Source: Agelaius tricolor (lineage: Eukaryota > Chordata > Aves > Passeriformes > Icteridae). Taken from it: a DNA stretch of 64,000 nucleotides. This document shows, piece after piece, positions 21,561 through 33,519 of the stretch. Both the position numbers and the translations under genes were made by a program. The DNA is taken from positions 2,232,001 to 2,296,000 of the forward strand of contig JALJCS010000054.1 in NCBI GenBank assembly GCA_023055355.1. Direction: 5' to 3'. Under the pieces are notes generated by a model. That model was not told where the DNA came from. It worked only from the letters and a program-made list of their open reading frames with translations, and did no database searches. Positions within the stretch are counted from its first letter, which is position 1, and each line of letters begins with the position of its first letter.

Positions 21561-21842
21561 GGGAATGGGATCTGTTTAGTGGGAATGGGACCTGCTTGAT
21601 GGGAATGGGAGCTCTTGGTGGGAATGGGATCTGTTTGATAAGAATGGGAGCTCCTGGATGAGAATGGGATCTGCTTGGTGGGAATAGGAGCTCTTGGGTG
21701 GGAATGGGAGCTCTCATGTGGGAATGGGATCTGTTTGGTGGGAATGGGAGCTCTTGGGTGGGAATAGGAGCTTTTTTATGGAAATGGGAGCTCTTGGATG
21801 GGAATGGGAGCTCTTGGATGGGAATGGGAGCTCTTGGATGGA
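21561..21842. repeat. Minisatellite, 20-bp unit (about 14 copies)
   Basis: Unit GGGAATGGGAGCTCTTGGAT with GGGAATGGGATCTGTTTGGT variants. Confidence 0.95.
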
Positions 21843-23151
21843 GGCTGAAGAGCAGAGCTGGGGCATGTCTGGAGTAGGAGCTGCAGGGAAACACCAAATT
21901 CCATCTCTCCACAATCCCTCAGCCCTGGAGATCAGCGTTCTCTGGCCCCTTGTCCCTCTGTCAATAAACAGACACAAGTGACCATGAACTCCTTCCTGCC
22001 AGCCACAGCCTGTCCTGCCCTGCAGGGCCATCAGTCACAAACCATCTCTGTCATCTCCACTTTGCACAAGCACTGGCGCCTTCGGGAGGAGCTTTGATGT
22101 CTGATGCAGCTCCAAAAAAATGACATTGAGAAGTTCACAGGACCAGGGCTCGAAGCACAAACACTCTGTGACTGCACACAGATGGCTGCAGACCTGGATC
22201 TGGTTTATTTATGCTTCTTGGAAAGAAGTTATTCAATATTCTGTTGGGGATTTAAATGTTTATTCTGAGCAATTCCCAGGCAAAATTTAACGAGCAGTCA
22301 ATGGAGGAGTTTAATAAGGGGTGGGATGAAAAAAAGTATTTTTCTGTGTCTCTGGGCAATAAATCACAAGTCTTCAAGGGCCACAAATCTTGGCTCTTTG
22401 TGCCATTTAAGCTCAGCTCCCTCGCTGTCGCTGAAGGAGATTTAAAGGCTGCCAGTCAGCTCCTGTGAGACACAGCTGTGCTCATTTGTTTATTCCTTAA
22501 AAACTGAAACAAGCTGGAGGCTGGTAAAGGCTTCCACCAGCACAGAATTGTGTCCTGGGCAGGGGGAATGTGTTCCCCAGCCGAGCTGAACATCACCCAG
22601 GCCCTGGGGCTGAGCCTGCAAGGAGTGAAAAGGTCCCCTGGCCTCACCTCTGCTCTCGGCCTGGCTTAACCAAGACACATCTTGCTGTGCAAATGTTGAG
22701 ATGTTGCTACATTAATGTGACTGGTGATCAAGTGTCTCCTTCAGGTAAAGATATGATGTGCCTTATTCCTCTCTAAAACATGCCCAGGATCCACTCCAGC
22801 TATTGGATGATACAGTCTCAAGTTCAAAAGTGAAACAAATCCAAAAGTCTGCCCAAAAGACCAAAAGACAAACAGATTCTTATTTGAAAAACTGAACAAC
22901 CCCATAAAAGAGTTCTGTGTTCTCTTTTTATTTCCAAAAGCCCTAAAGGTAAAGAGATTTCTCCTTTTGAAGCCTCTTTATCCTGAGCCCTCCCCAAACC
23001 AGCTTTGTGTTCCCTTTCCTCATTCTGGGCACTTTCCAGGACTCCTTTTCACCTCCCTGCCCCTGGAAGCAGAGGGAGGATTTAACACATTTGCCTTGGT
23101 CCTGGGGACAGCTACAGCTGCAGGCAGGGCTGGCAGCACAGGAGGAGCTGA
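21843..23151. other. Unique sequence
   Basis: No gene seen; 22190-22500 and 22690-22960 are AT-rich and repeat-free. Confidence 0.4.
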
Positions 23152-23325
23152 GCTGGCCTGGCATGAGGGGAGAAACTGCCCTGGATAAAGCTCTGCTCAC
23201 TCCTGGCCTGGCATGAGGAGAGGAGGAACTGCCCTGGATAAAGCTCTGCTCACTCCTGGCCTGGCATGAGAGGAGGAGCTGCCTGGATAAAGCTCTGCTC
23301 CTTCCTGGCCTGGCCTGTCTCTGCA
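23152..23325. repeat. Three-copy tandem repeat, about 51-53-bp unit
   Basis: Landmarks GGCCTGGCATGAG and CTGGATAAAGCTCTGCTC recur three times. Confidence 0.9.
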
Positions 23326-23439
23326 CATTGGCAAAGCTCTGTCAGTTTGTGGAGCCAGGGCAGGCCGGGGGCCCTGGGGTCACCTCATCTCGGGTTTTGG
23401 TTGTGGATTGCTGCCCCCAGATGTGCAGGGTGTCTCTGC

Positions 23440-23960
23440 TTCGGCCCCTGTGGCTGCAGAACGAGTCTGGACTCTTCACTTTTCGCTCCTGAGGTTGTTT
23501 ATTAATTCTGATCTATAAAATTTTCTTTCTGCCCAGCCCAGATCTGCTCAGCAGGGCAGCCACAGGCACTGTGACCGCCCCCGGGGCGGTGCTGTCCTTT
23601 TATACTACAAACTACATAGAACATATTGACACTGAATTCCCAATACCCATCACCTGTGTTAGACAGTGCACTGCTACTCTAAACCAATCCCAAAGTGCCA
23701 GCACCACTGCAGAAAATGGAGAACAAGAAGAGGAGGAAAGGCTGGACATGCCCAAGTTCCTCCATCTTGTCCCCATAACCCCCATACCAAAAATCCTAAA
23801 ATCTACATTTTCACCCTGTGATCATTTTGTTATTACACCATTCAAACCTGTGTGACTTTCATGTCCTCATACAGAGCTGGTCACTTGCTCCAGGGGTCAC
23901 AATCAAAGCCCCAGGTGCTCTGGGCTGTGCCAGGGTCTCTGAGCCCCCCAGTGGGGCAGC
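23440..23960 (-). mobile_element. LTR of a second ERV family, antisense
   Basis: Read on the minus strand it has an LTR promoter layout: TATAAAAGG (23604-23596), then a GC-box palindrome ACCGCCCC-C-GGGGCGGT (23574-23590), then AATAAA (23503-23498) about 70-100 bp downstream. No internal retroviral frame is visible. I could not find the target duplications, so both boundaries are approximate and U3 may reach 24070. Confidence 0.7.
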
Positions 23961-24324
23961 TCTGGACACCCGGAGGGATGTGCTCAGTTCTGACACCCTC
24001 GCTGGTGTCAAAGGCTGTCCCTGCCAGCCCAGGGTGCTGCGGAGCCTCCTGGATATGAGGATCCATCCCAGCCTTTGGAGAGGGACTTGTGCTGGTGCTG
24101 AGGAAAGATCAGCTGTCCGTGGTGAGGCTGAGGCATAACCAAGAGTTTTGCCAGGAAAAAAACACTGCTTTTAGGAAAATCCAGTCCCAATGCTCCTCGC
24201 TTTTGCAGCCAGACTGAATTCCTCCCCTTGCTTTAGCTGCTTCTGCCTTGGAGTTAGCTGAAACAGCAGCTGCAGCTCAGAGCTCTTTGGTTTTTACCAG
24301 CTCTCAGGCAGGCATCAGGTCCCC
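23961..24324. other. Unique or LTR-derived sequence
   Basis: No gene seen. Part may belong to the U3 of the preceding LTR. A short dyad ACACCCTCGCTGGTGT lies near 23995. Confidence 0.3.
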
Positions 24325-24436
24325 CATGCCATGCCATGCCATGCCATGCCATGCCATGCCATGCCATGCCATGCCATGCCATGCCATGCCATGCCATGCC
24401 ATGCCATGCCATGCCATGCCATGCCATGCCATGCCA
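24325..24436. repeat. Pentanucleotide microsatellite (CATGC)n
   Basis: About 22 nearly perfect copies of CCATG/CATGC. Confidence 0.98.
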
Positions 24437-24532
24437 TTATCCCATGCCATTATCCCATCCCATTATCCCATTATCCCATCCCATCCCATCCCATTATCCC
24501 ATTATCCCACCCCATCCCATTATCCCATCCCA
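24437..24532. repeat. Pentanucleotide microsatellite CATCC/ATTATCCC
   Basis: Continues the previous array with (ATCCC)n and ATTATCCC interruptions; it is the reverse-complement type of the 15.0-kb array. Confidence 0.95.
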
Positions 24533-25284
24533 GGCTGTAAGGGGCTGCTGGGACACCGCAGGGCAGGAAGGGGACACGCCTGTCCCTGTGTCCCCCCAGG
24601 GCACTCCTGCCCTCCCTGTAGCCCCCAGGGATCAGGCTGGGCTGTGCCCTTGTTTCCCACCCTGTTTCTGTGGTCTCTCTCTCCACAGAAGGGGGTACTG
24701 GCTGTGTGAAGCACTGCCCTGAGCAGAAGCGCAGAATTCTGGCACAGAGAGAGCCCAAAGAGCTGCTCAGACTCACTTTTCCCCCAGGCTTTTGTTGTAC
24801 ACGGCTCAGAATTCAGCAGCACATAAATAAATTACCTCCAAACCCCGAGCCCTGCTGGTTGTACACCTGAGAGGCCTCTGGGCAGGTGTTCAGGAGGCCA
24901 GTTCATGGCCCTGGGGAGTGATTTGTTTGCACTCATGACAAGATGCTTTATTAAAGGACAGAGGCCATTTGGTGCTGGTGCTTTATTTGGTGGCAGCGTT
25001 TCCCTCTGGCCCTCCTGGGTTCCCTTGCCCTCCACACCAGTCATGAGCCAGGCAAGGTGAGAGGACAGAAGGGCTTTTACACCCTCTTGATCTGCTCACC
25101 TGACAGACCTGCAAGGTCTCTGTGTGTTGTGACATTCCAGTCTGATCCCCAGGCTGGAAAATACCCCATTAATGGGAATTTCTTACCTTTCCTGCCCCAA
25201 ATCCCTGCTTCCTTTGTGCAGGGAGGAAATGTCTGAACCTCCTCAGAAATGTGACTTTTAAACTCTGGGTCTCCAGAGATGGTG
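24533..25284. other. Unique sequence
   Basis: No gene seen. Confidence 0.4.
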
Positions 25285-25422
25285 GAGATGATGCATTTTT
25301 AAAATACATTCAAGGCCAGGTTGGACAGGGCTTAGAGCCAGGTGTCCCTGCCCATGGCTTTTAGGGACCAGATGGGCTCTAAGGCTCCTTCCAAACCATT
25401 CTGGGACTCTAGCACTCCATAT
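25285..25422 (+). mobile_element. CR1 LINE 3' end, sense
   Basis: CAAGGCCAGGTTGGACAGGG, GTGTCCCTGCCCATGGC and CTCCTTCCAAACCATTCTGG are CR1 3' motifs, more diverged than other copies. Confidence 0.75.
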
Positions 25423-25600
25423 TATTTACAAAATAAATTCCTCACCTCTTCCTGATCCTATGGTTGGCCCCCCCAAGCCTAAGGTGTCCCTTCTGACTGT
25501 AAGTTTTCATTCCTGCAAGCAGAGTGATCCACTCAGGCTGTAAGTTCTCCCCTGTGGTTCATCCTCTGGGTGCATGGAGGTGGGAAAATGGGAATAACCT
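25423..25600. other. Unique spacer
   Basis: Nothing recognised. Confidence 0.35.
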
Positions 25601-25990
25601 CATCCACAGAGCCTTGAGTGGCTGCTGTGAGATGGGATAACAGGAATAACCTCCTCATCCACCCTTGGGTGGCTGCTGTGAGGTGGGATAACAGGAATAA
25701 CCTCCTCATCCACCCTTGGGTGGCTGCTGTGAGGTGGGATAACAGGAATAACCTCCTCATCCACCCTTGGGTGGCTGCTGTGAGGGGGGATAACAGGAAT
25801 AACCTCCTCATCCACCCTTGGGTGGCTGCTGTGAGGTGGGATAACAGGAATAACCTCCTCATCCACCCTTGGGTGGCTGCTGTGAGATGCAATAACAGGA
25901 ATAACCTCCTCATCCACCCTTGGGTGGCTGCTGTGAGGTGGGATAACAGGAATAACCTCCTCATCCACCCTTGGGTGGCTGCTGGTGCCT
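25601..25990. repeat. Minisatellite, 51-bp unit (8 copies)
   Basis: Landmark GGCTGCTGTGAGGTGGGATA recurs every 51 bp from 25620 to 25977. 51 is a multiple of three, which explains the open frames of about 150-180 codons on both strands. Confidence 0.97.
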
Positions 25991-27037
25991 GCCAAGCCCA
26001 GGAACACCCTGGAGTGAGCTCTGCTGCTCCCACCTGGGCTCAGGGGCTCCTGTGCAGCTGTCCTGCCCCTCAGGGATGCTGAGTGCTGCCCCTCTGCACC
26101 CCAAAGTCCATCAGCACTAATTAATGAATGACACTGCTCAGGCACCACGGTGAGAGCCTGGTGTGAGCCCTGCCACAGCCTGCACCTCAGTCATTAGTTC
26201 TGACTCAATTAATGAATGACCATTTACCTGCCCATCCACCTGGGTCTGCTGCTCTCTGGGGCCGGTTCCCAGCTCTGCTCCATCAGTCCCAGCTGGGACC
26301 AGTGCCTGGGAGGGGAATGCTGAACCAGCCCTGATTTACAGTGTCTCAGGGAAGGGTGAGTGCAGCAATGGCTCCTTGGCCAGCCCTGCCCTGTGCTTTG
26401 TGACCTGCCTGCAGTCACCACATGATCAGGGCCTTTCCTGAGCACACCATTTCCCTCCCCCTCACTGTTGGCGAGGGCTGGTTTCAATTATTTCCTTCCT
26501 TCACACTCTGTATTTCCAGCTGCCTCCAATGAGCAATTCATCTGCTCCATCAAATGACTTACCAAGATAGATTTCACATACAAGGCAAATAGATTTTGCC
26601 TCCCCTCACAATTTCACAGCACGATTTTTTATAATTCTGCTTCCCGTGCCTTGTTCCCAGCAAACCTTTCCCCAGAGCAGAGCTTTCCATCTGGGCAAGG
26701 TGAATAGAAAATGTCATTGGCTAAGAAAAGTAGTGCTTAATGTTATTTTGCCCTGACTCTCGTGGCACAGCATTTCCCATGTTATTTGAAATACAGAAGA
26801 GGGTCAGGAAAATACTGGGGCTCTTGCAGTGAGCTGCAGCATCACCCTGCTGGAGAGCCTTGCACTGCTGTGTAAGTTCTGAGTAACTGAGCAGTGTCAG
26901 CTGCACACACTGGGATTCACCCATGCAATGGCATCACAAGGCACCAAGCACCAGTGATGCCAAGAGAATCGTGGAAAAGCTCCTTTTCCCACATATTTGT
27001 ACTTCAGGAGTTGTTGACACCAATTCAATTAAGAATT
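25991..27037. other. Unique sequence
   Basis: No gene seen. CACTAATTAATGAATGACAC (26113) and CTCAATTAATGAATGACCAT (26203) form a short imperfect direct repeat about 90 bp apart. 26500-27036 is AT-rich. Confidence 0.4.
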
Positions 27038-27636
27038 GTGGGGTGTGAAAAACGCCAATCACTTGTTTTTAAAATTTTAAAAGTTTAATAGTAATAAAAT
27101 GGTTGTAAAAATAGTAATACAATTAGAGTAATAATAATTTGGACAATTTGAATTAGAACAATATGAGACAACAAACACAAAGAGTTACAGACATCCAGGT
27201 ACCTTTTCTGGGCAGCACAAGCTCGAAAAAGGCCCCCCATTAACAAAGGATTAACCCTTAAAAACAACAGCCTGTTGCATATTCACACACTTCACACATG
27301 ATGCATCAATTCCATTCAAACACAGGATTCTGTCTGGTCATCATCAACTTCTTCCTCTGAATCCTAACAGTGCCTTCGAGGCAGGAAGAAGTTCGTTTCT
27401 GCTGATAATGGAGCAATAAATTCTTTTTCTCTGAAAGATTCAGGTGTCCTGTGGCTGCTATCTCGCTGCAAGTCCTTTCTTTAAAAAAATATCCTACATA
27501 GCATCGTTTCTATTTTAACAATTTTTATAACCTAAAACTATAGTTAACACAGTACTTAAGAGAATTAATACAGCATTACTTTCTAACACAACACATACCA
27601 TATTCATTTGAATATTTGCGAAAAGCCAATCATAAA
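27038..27636 (-). mobile_element. LTR of a third ERV family, antisense
   Basis: About 600 bp, AT-rich. In sense it opens near GTGATTGGCTTTTCGCAAAT, not quite like its end GTGATTGGCGTTTTTCACAC, and runs through TTAACTATAGTTTTAGGTTA, GAGCTTGTGCTGCCC and TATTACTATTAAAC. Candidate flanks AAGAAT and TAAAAT do not match cleanly, so boundaries are approximate. No retroviral genes are attached. Confidence 0.7.
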
Positions 27637-28614
27637 ATACATGCATTTTTCACATGGGGAAATGGAGTGGGTGCAGTTAATGCACCTGCAAGTGGCTCCC
27701 AGCCTCTGTTTCTCAGCCAGCACAGAGGGAGGCACAGAGGGGATGGAGGGGGCTTGGCAGGGCTGGGACACTGCTCTGAGCCCTGTGTCAGCAGAACCAC
27801 GGTGAATCCGGGCCAGGAGCCCTCAGCAAATCCATCTGCAGCTCATTGAGGCAGCGCAGGGAGAGTTCACGGGGAGTTTATCATGGCAACTGCTGAGGGT
27901 TAATGGCCAGCAGAGCAGATTGAGCTGTGGGATTACTAAATAATGAACTTTTCTCTCCAATAAATTTGTCCCTGACTTATAAAAAATCAATAACCTGCTA
28001 CACTTCGGACAATTTTTTCTTCTTTTGTTGGGGGAGGGAGGTGGGCCCAGAGTAATTTTTAAACTACTCTTTCATATCTATAAAAATATATTTTACCCCG
28101 ACCATTCATAGGGAAGCTCTGATGTGCCACATTTATTGCATCTTCATCACCCAGATAGATTTTTATGTGGGTGCCTGGCTACTGCTTTGTTTAATCATTC
28201 CTTTCCCTTCCCTCCTCATCCCTCTCCTCCTTCCCCTTCCAGGCTTTTTTATGGCACTGTCAGCAGTGGGGATCTGCAGGAGGGTTTTTGTGGGATGGAG
28301 GATGTCAGCAAGGTCAGGTCAGCTGGGACACAGCCAGAAATGTCAGCACTTTCCAGCCTGAGGGGAGAGGTTGAAATCATGGTTAGCACACACAGACTGG
28401 CACATTCTCTTTTTTTAAATTCTGTTTATTTTGTTCCTAAGGGTAGAGGGGATGGTTTCAGTTCCTGGCTCAGGGACAGACCTCCACTGGGATGTGGGAT
28501 TGGGTTGAGAATGGGATTTGTCTGGTGCCTGCTCTTGGGCTGCTGTGGTTCTGTGTTTTCCACAACCCTGCTTCCCTCCAGCTCACAGAGAAGTGCCTCA
28601 AGTGATCCCTAATC
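27637..28614. other. Unique sequence
   Basis: No gene seen; 27940-28150 is AT-rich and repeat-free. Confidence 0.4.
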
Positions 28615-28620
28615 ATGGGC

Positions 28621-29005
28621 TGTCACAGACACATCTTCTATGGAAAATCCTTTCCTTAGGATTTTTCCTCCTGAGAAGCTGAGAGGCCTCAGGAACAAAA
28701 TGTACCCAATGGTTATCTGCTGCTGTGGAATGCAACAGGTGCATCTGGGATTGGCCCATGTTGGATGTTTGTAATTAATGGCCAATCACAGCCCAGCTGT
28801 CTCAGACAGAGTCCAAGCCACAAGCCTTTGTTATGATTCCTTCTTTTTCTATTCTTAGCCAGCCTTCTGATGAAATCCTTTCTTCTGTTCTTTTAGTATA
28901 GTTTTAATGTAATATATATAATAAAATAATAAATCAGCCTTGTGAACCATGGAGTCAGATCCTCGTCTGTTCCCTCACCCAAGAACCCCTGTGAGCACAG
29001 TCACA
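28621..29005 (+). mobile_element. Solo LTR, family A (copy 3)
   Basis: 385 bp from TGTCACAGAC to GAGCACAGTCACA. Flanks ATGGGC (28615-28620) and GTGGGC (29006-29011) form a 6-bp duplication with one mismatch. CCAAT-type box in TTAATGGCCAATCACAG; AATAAA signals near 28930. Confidence 0.9.
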
Positions 29006-29011
29006 GTGGGC

Positions 29012-29497
29012 TCCCTCCAACACCAGCCCCTTCCACGAGGCTGAAATTGCCTGCACTGTCCCAGAGAGAAAGGGGAACCCTGGAGAAGCACTGCCAGCCT
29101 CCAGCTCTCCTCACCCTGGGGAGTTTCCAGATCCTGTCTGTTCTCCCAGAGGTCAGGGTCTGCTCCTGGGGAGCTGAACTGCTCCCAGTGCTGCAGGAGA
29201 GGCCACATTGGGTGCTGGAGGGCACATTCTGGTGCCAGGGCTTGTTCCTCCCCATGGGTGGCATTTTGACCTCCCCTTGGTGACCTTCATGAGGTTCCTT
29301 GTCCCCTTTCTCCTGCCTGTCAGGGTGCCCCTGGATCTGGCTCTGTGGGACAGGGCAGCAGCACCTTCTGGACTGCTCTGTCTCCCCACTGAAGAAGAAC
29401 TTAGTGAGCTCCTGTCCTTTGAGCCACCCAAAATTGGTGGATTGGGAAACATCACCAGCAGGAGTCACCTGCTGGCCCTAAAGCCCAGGTGCTCTGT
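29012..29497. other. Unique sequence
   Basis: No gene seen. Confidence 0.4.
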
Positions 29498-30050
29498 GGG
29501 GTTTGTCACCAAGGGGCAGGGTTTGTCACCCAAGGAGCAGGGTTTGTCACCCAGGGAGCAGGGTTTGTCACAAGGAGCAGGGTCTGGAACCCAAGGGGCA
29601 GGGTTGGCACCCAAGGGGCAGGGTTGGCACCAAGGAGCAGGGTTTGTCCCCAAGGATTAGGGTCTGGCACCCAAGGAGCAGGGTTTGTCACCCAAGGGGT
29701 AGGGTTTGTCACCCAAGGGGCAGGGTTTGTCACAAGGAGCAGGGCTGGCACCCAAGGAGCAGGGTTTGTCACAAGGAGCAGGGCTGGCACCCAAGGGGCA
29801 GGGTTTGTCACCAGGGTTTGTCACCAGGGTTTGTCACCAAGGAGCAGGGTTTGTCACAAGGAGCAGGGTCTGGAACCCAAGGAGCAGGGTTTGTCCCCAG
29901 GGTTTGTCACCCAAGGATTAGGGTCTGGCACCAAGGGGCAGGGTTTGTCACCAGGGTTTGTCACCAGGGTTTGTCACCGAGGATTAGGGTCTGGCACCCA
30001 AGGAGCAGAGTTTGTCACCAGGGTTTGTCACCAGGGTTTGTCCCCAAGGA
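29498..30050. repeat. Minisatellite, GGGTTTGTCACCAAGGAGCA units
   Basis: About 25 units of about 20-23 bp: GGGTTTGTCAC with CCAAGGAGCA, CCAAGGGGCA, AAGGAGCA or CAGG spacers. Some units read GGGTCTGGCACCC or GGTCTGGAACCC. Confidence 0.95.
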
Positions 30051-30930
30051 CCAGATCCACATCTGACCAAAGGGACTGAGGGTGCCCTGGACTCCCCTGA
30101 GAGGTGTCAAACAGAGCTGGCCCCAGGTGTGACCCTGGTGGGCAGCGCTGTGCCCCATTCCCAGCCGGATTTAACTTGCACAATGCCCTTTGCCGCACTC
30201 CTGTTGCAGCTGGTACTGCCCAGCACTGCAGAGGCAGCTGCAGCCGTGGCAGGGGAGCCCAGGCTGGCCCCAGAGAGGTGCCCAGCCCTGCCCTCGCCCA
30301 TCTGTGTGGTGCCAGGGCTGTGTGGTGCCAGGGCTGCTCTCACAGGGCTGTTTGGGCAGCACCAGGCACTTCCCAGGGATCTGTGCTTAATAACTGAGGA
30401 GCAAATGCCTGGAACAGCAGCTAAAGCCCAGGCACACAATAAAGCATCCTGGGAGGATTAAGGGAAGTGCTGTTTGCCGGGGATTATCCAACAGCAGGAC
30501 AGGTTTATCTCTCCCATTTCTGCCTCGCCGTGTCTCTGGAGCTCAGGAGCCACAGCTGTCTGTGGGTTCAGTGCACTCTGTCACTGAGCACAGGGACAGC
30601 TTGGAGGGGGTGCAGGGCAACATCAGAAGGAAGTAAACTCTCTCTGTGCTCTGCATTTGCAGGAGAGGTTCCCAGGAGCACTGGCTCTGGCAGTCTGATT
30701 CACAGGGAGACGATTGGCTGGAGGCACCTACCCCAGGGAAGGAGAGAAGGAAGAAATAATTCAGAGTTTGACAAATCCATCCTGTCACAGTGAGCAGCCG
30801 GGAGTTCTCTGTCCATGATGTTAATTAGGGTCAGCCTTCAGGCTGTCACACACAGTCCTCCTCTTGTTCTCCACCCTGGGACTGCCCAGCTGCTGGGATG
30901 GGCTGATCCCTGCTCCTTGCCATGCCCAGA
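30051..30930. other. Unique sequence
   Basis: No gene seen. Confidence 0.4.
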
Positions 30931-32009
30931 GCCACAGAGCCACAGAACCAACCACAGAACCAACCACAGAGCCACAGAACCAACCACAGAACCACAGAAC
31001 CAACCACAGAACCAACCACAGAACCACAGAACCAACCACAGAACCACAGAACCAACCACAGAACCAACCACAGAACCACAGAACCAACCACAGAACCACA
31101 GAACAAACCACAGAACCAACCACAGAACCAACCACAGAACCAACCACAGAGCCACAGAACCAACCACAGAACCAACCACAGAACCACAGAACCAACCACA
31201 GAGCCACAGAACCAACCACAGAACCAACCACAGAACCAACCACAGAGCCACAGAACCAACCACAGAACCAACCACAGAGCCACAGAACCAACCACAGAAC
31301 CACAGAGCCACAGAACCAACCACAGAACCAACCACAGAACCAACCACAGAACCACAGAACCAACCACAGAACCAACCACAGAACCAACCACAGAACCACA
31401 GAACCAACCACAGAACCAACCACAGAACCACAGAGCCACAGAACCACAGAAAAAACTACAGAACCAACCACAGAACCAACCACAGAACCAACCACAGAAC
31501 CAACCACAGAGCCACAGAACCAACCACAGAACCAACCACAGAACCACAGAACCAACCACAGAGCCACAGAACCAACCACAGAGCCACAGAACCAACCACA
31601 GAACCAACCACAGAGCCACAGAACCAACCACAGAACCAACCACAGAGCCACAGAACCACAGAGCCACAGAACCAACCACAGAACCAACCACAGAACCAAC
31701 CACAGAACCACAGAACCAACCACAGAACCACAGAACCAACCACAGAACCAACCACAGAACCAACCACAGAACCACAGAACCAACCACAGAACCAACCACA
31801 GAGCCACAGAACCAACCACAGAACCAACCACAGAGCCACAGAACCAACCACAGAACCAACCACAGAACCACAGAACCAACCACAGAACCAACCACAGAGC
31901 CACAGAACCACAGAGCCACAGAACCAACCATAGAACCAACCACAGAACCACAGAACCAACCACAGAACCACAGAGCCACAGAGCCACAGAGCCACAGAGC
32001 CACAGACCA
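30931..32009. repeat. Large T-poor minisatellite (CCACAGAACCAA)n
   Basis: About 1.08 kb of 12-bp CCACAGAACCAA and 9-bp CCACAGAGC/CCACAGAAC blocks. The + strand is almost devoid of T (two seen). The right end runs into AGAAGCTGGGGCTGGAGAGG, similar to the antisense CR1 3' end, so the array may be an expanded CR1 tail (in CR1 sense TTCTGTGGTTGG). Long Thr/Glu/Pro/Gln (+) and Trp/Leu/Cys (-) frames are repeat artefacts. Confidence 0.97.
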
Positions 32010-32110
32010 CAGAAGCTGGGGCTGGAGAGGACCTCAGGTGTCCCAGCCTGCCCTTTCCCTCTATGGGTTTGAGGTCCTGATGCAGGTCTCAAACAGCCCA
32101 GGGTCTGGGT
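32010..32110 (-). mobile_element. Possible CR1 3' end, antisense
   Basis: GGGGCTGGAGAGGACCTCAG next to a CACAGA-rich tail resembles the antisense CR1 3' terminus, but the rest is too diverged to be sure. Confidence 0.35.
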
Positions 32111-32212
32111 CCTGGTTCAGCATCCCTGCAGGCAGATTGAGGGGACTGTTCATGTCCAGCCCTGGGGAACAGCCTGGGGTCCCACAGAGGAGAGAGGGGG
32201 CACGGAGCAGGG

Positions 32213-32550
32213 CTGAGGCACTCCACAGCTCCAGCTGATGTTGTGATCCCAGGGCTGGGGCACCCCACAGCTCCGGCTGATGTTGTGATCCCAGGGCTGG
32301 GGCACCCCACAGCTCCAGCTGATGTTGTGATCCCAGGGCTGGGGCACCCCACAGCTCCAGCTGATGTTGTGATCCCAGGGCTGGGGCACCCCATAACTCT
32401 GGCTGATGTTGTGATCCCAGGGCTGGGATGCCCCACAGCTCTGGCTGATGTTGTGATCCCAGGGCTGGGGCACCCCATAACTCTGGCTGATGTTGTGATC
32501 CCAGGGCTGGGGCACCCCACAGCTCCAGCTGATGTTGTGATTCCAAACGT
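32213..32550. repeat. Minisatellite, 42-bp unit (8 copies)
   Basis: GATGTTGTGATCCCAGGGCT recurs every 42 bp from 32237 to about 32531. Two variant units carry CCATAACTCTGGC instead of CCACAGCTCCAGC. Confidence 0.97.
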
Positions 32551-33519
32551 GCAGGGACAGCTCTGGACTGGGAGCCAGACTCTGCCTGAGCCAGGCAGGA
32601 GAGGATCCCGTGCTCTGTGCCAGGCACTGCAGGAGGCAGAAGGATCAAGGACTCCTGGACACCATCCCAGGACAGATCCTTCATGGGAAGGGCTTTCCCT
32701 GGCTCTCCAGAGCTGGGCAAAGCTCTCTGTGCTCTGCTGGGTGTGGATCACACATCCCTGGGTGCCCGCCCGGCCCCGAGGCTCTTTGGGCCATTGTCCC
32801 TCTCATGTGCTGGATTTCCCATTTCCAGCAAAGGTCACCCTGCTGGAAGCACCAATTGGGTGGCAATTGGGAGTTCCCTTTGCAGGAGGAACAGAGTAAA
32901 TAAGGTTACCAGGAACAGTTTGTCAGTGTTTACTCTGTGCTCACACACACTGCACATCAAGGTGGGAAAGCATCCCTCACGAGATGAAAGAAATGCAGAT
33001 AACAGTGGTGTGTTCTTTGTATAACTCAGGCACAACGATCTGTCAGCAGAGCAGGGTAATTATCCCAATAAGATTTCACGAAAGTAGAAAATATCATGAA
33101 TTTTATAAACCTTATTAACATGCAGAATGAATGCAAAACAACAAAAGGAGTCTTAAAACAAAACATTATGTTAAAATCAATATTGATTGCCAGCGATAAG
33201 TGTTATATGAGGCAGTAAAATTGCATAAAATTCCCCCCCAAAGCAAGGCTGGAGACAAATCAAAGGAGAACAAATGGTTCTAAAGCAGAGTAATCGCTTT
33301 GCAAAGCAGGGAGGGAGCATCAAGACAATGATTTGTTCCAACATCAGCGAGCTTTTCCAAAAAAAACCACCCTCCTCCTGTTCTCCTGCCCCCTGCAACA
33401 ATCCCACATAACAGCCCATTGCTGCACACACCACAATGGTGCCCTCGGGGCTGGGACTGGGGAAAGTGTCAATTTGGAAATCACAGCTGGGCTCATGAAC
33501 AGCAGAGCACGGCATCAGG
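32551..33519. other. Unique sequence with AT-rich block 33.03-33.33 kb
   Basis: No gene seen. 33055-33330 (for example TATGAGGCAGTAAAATTGCA, CATCAAGACAATGATTTG) is repeat-free and AT-rich, a candidate conserved non-coding element. Confidence 0.45.

Noticed and set aside
23571..23855. 95-codon frame as a retroviral gene
   Set aside because: It lies across the R/U3 part of an antisense LTR and has no gag, pol or env motif.
25601..25990. CRISPR-like or coding 51-bp repeat
   Set aside because: Head-to-tail minisatellite with no distinct spacers; open frames follow from the period being a multiple of three.
29640..30000. Telomere-like GGATTAGGG motif
   Set aside because: Appears only two or three times as a variant of the GGGTTTGTCAC unit, not as a (TTAGGG)n tract.
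30815..32238. Frames of 370-440 codons on both strands
   Set aside because: Translation of the (CCACAGAACCAA)n array; repeated Thr-Glu-Pro-Gln text only.
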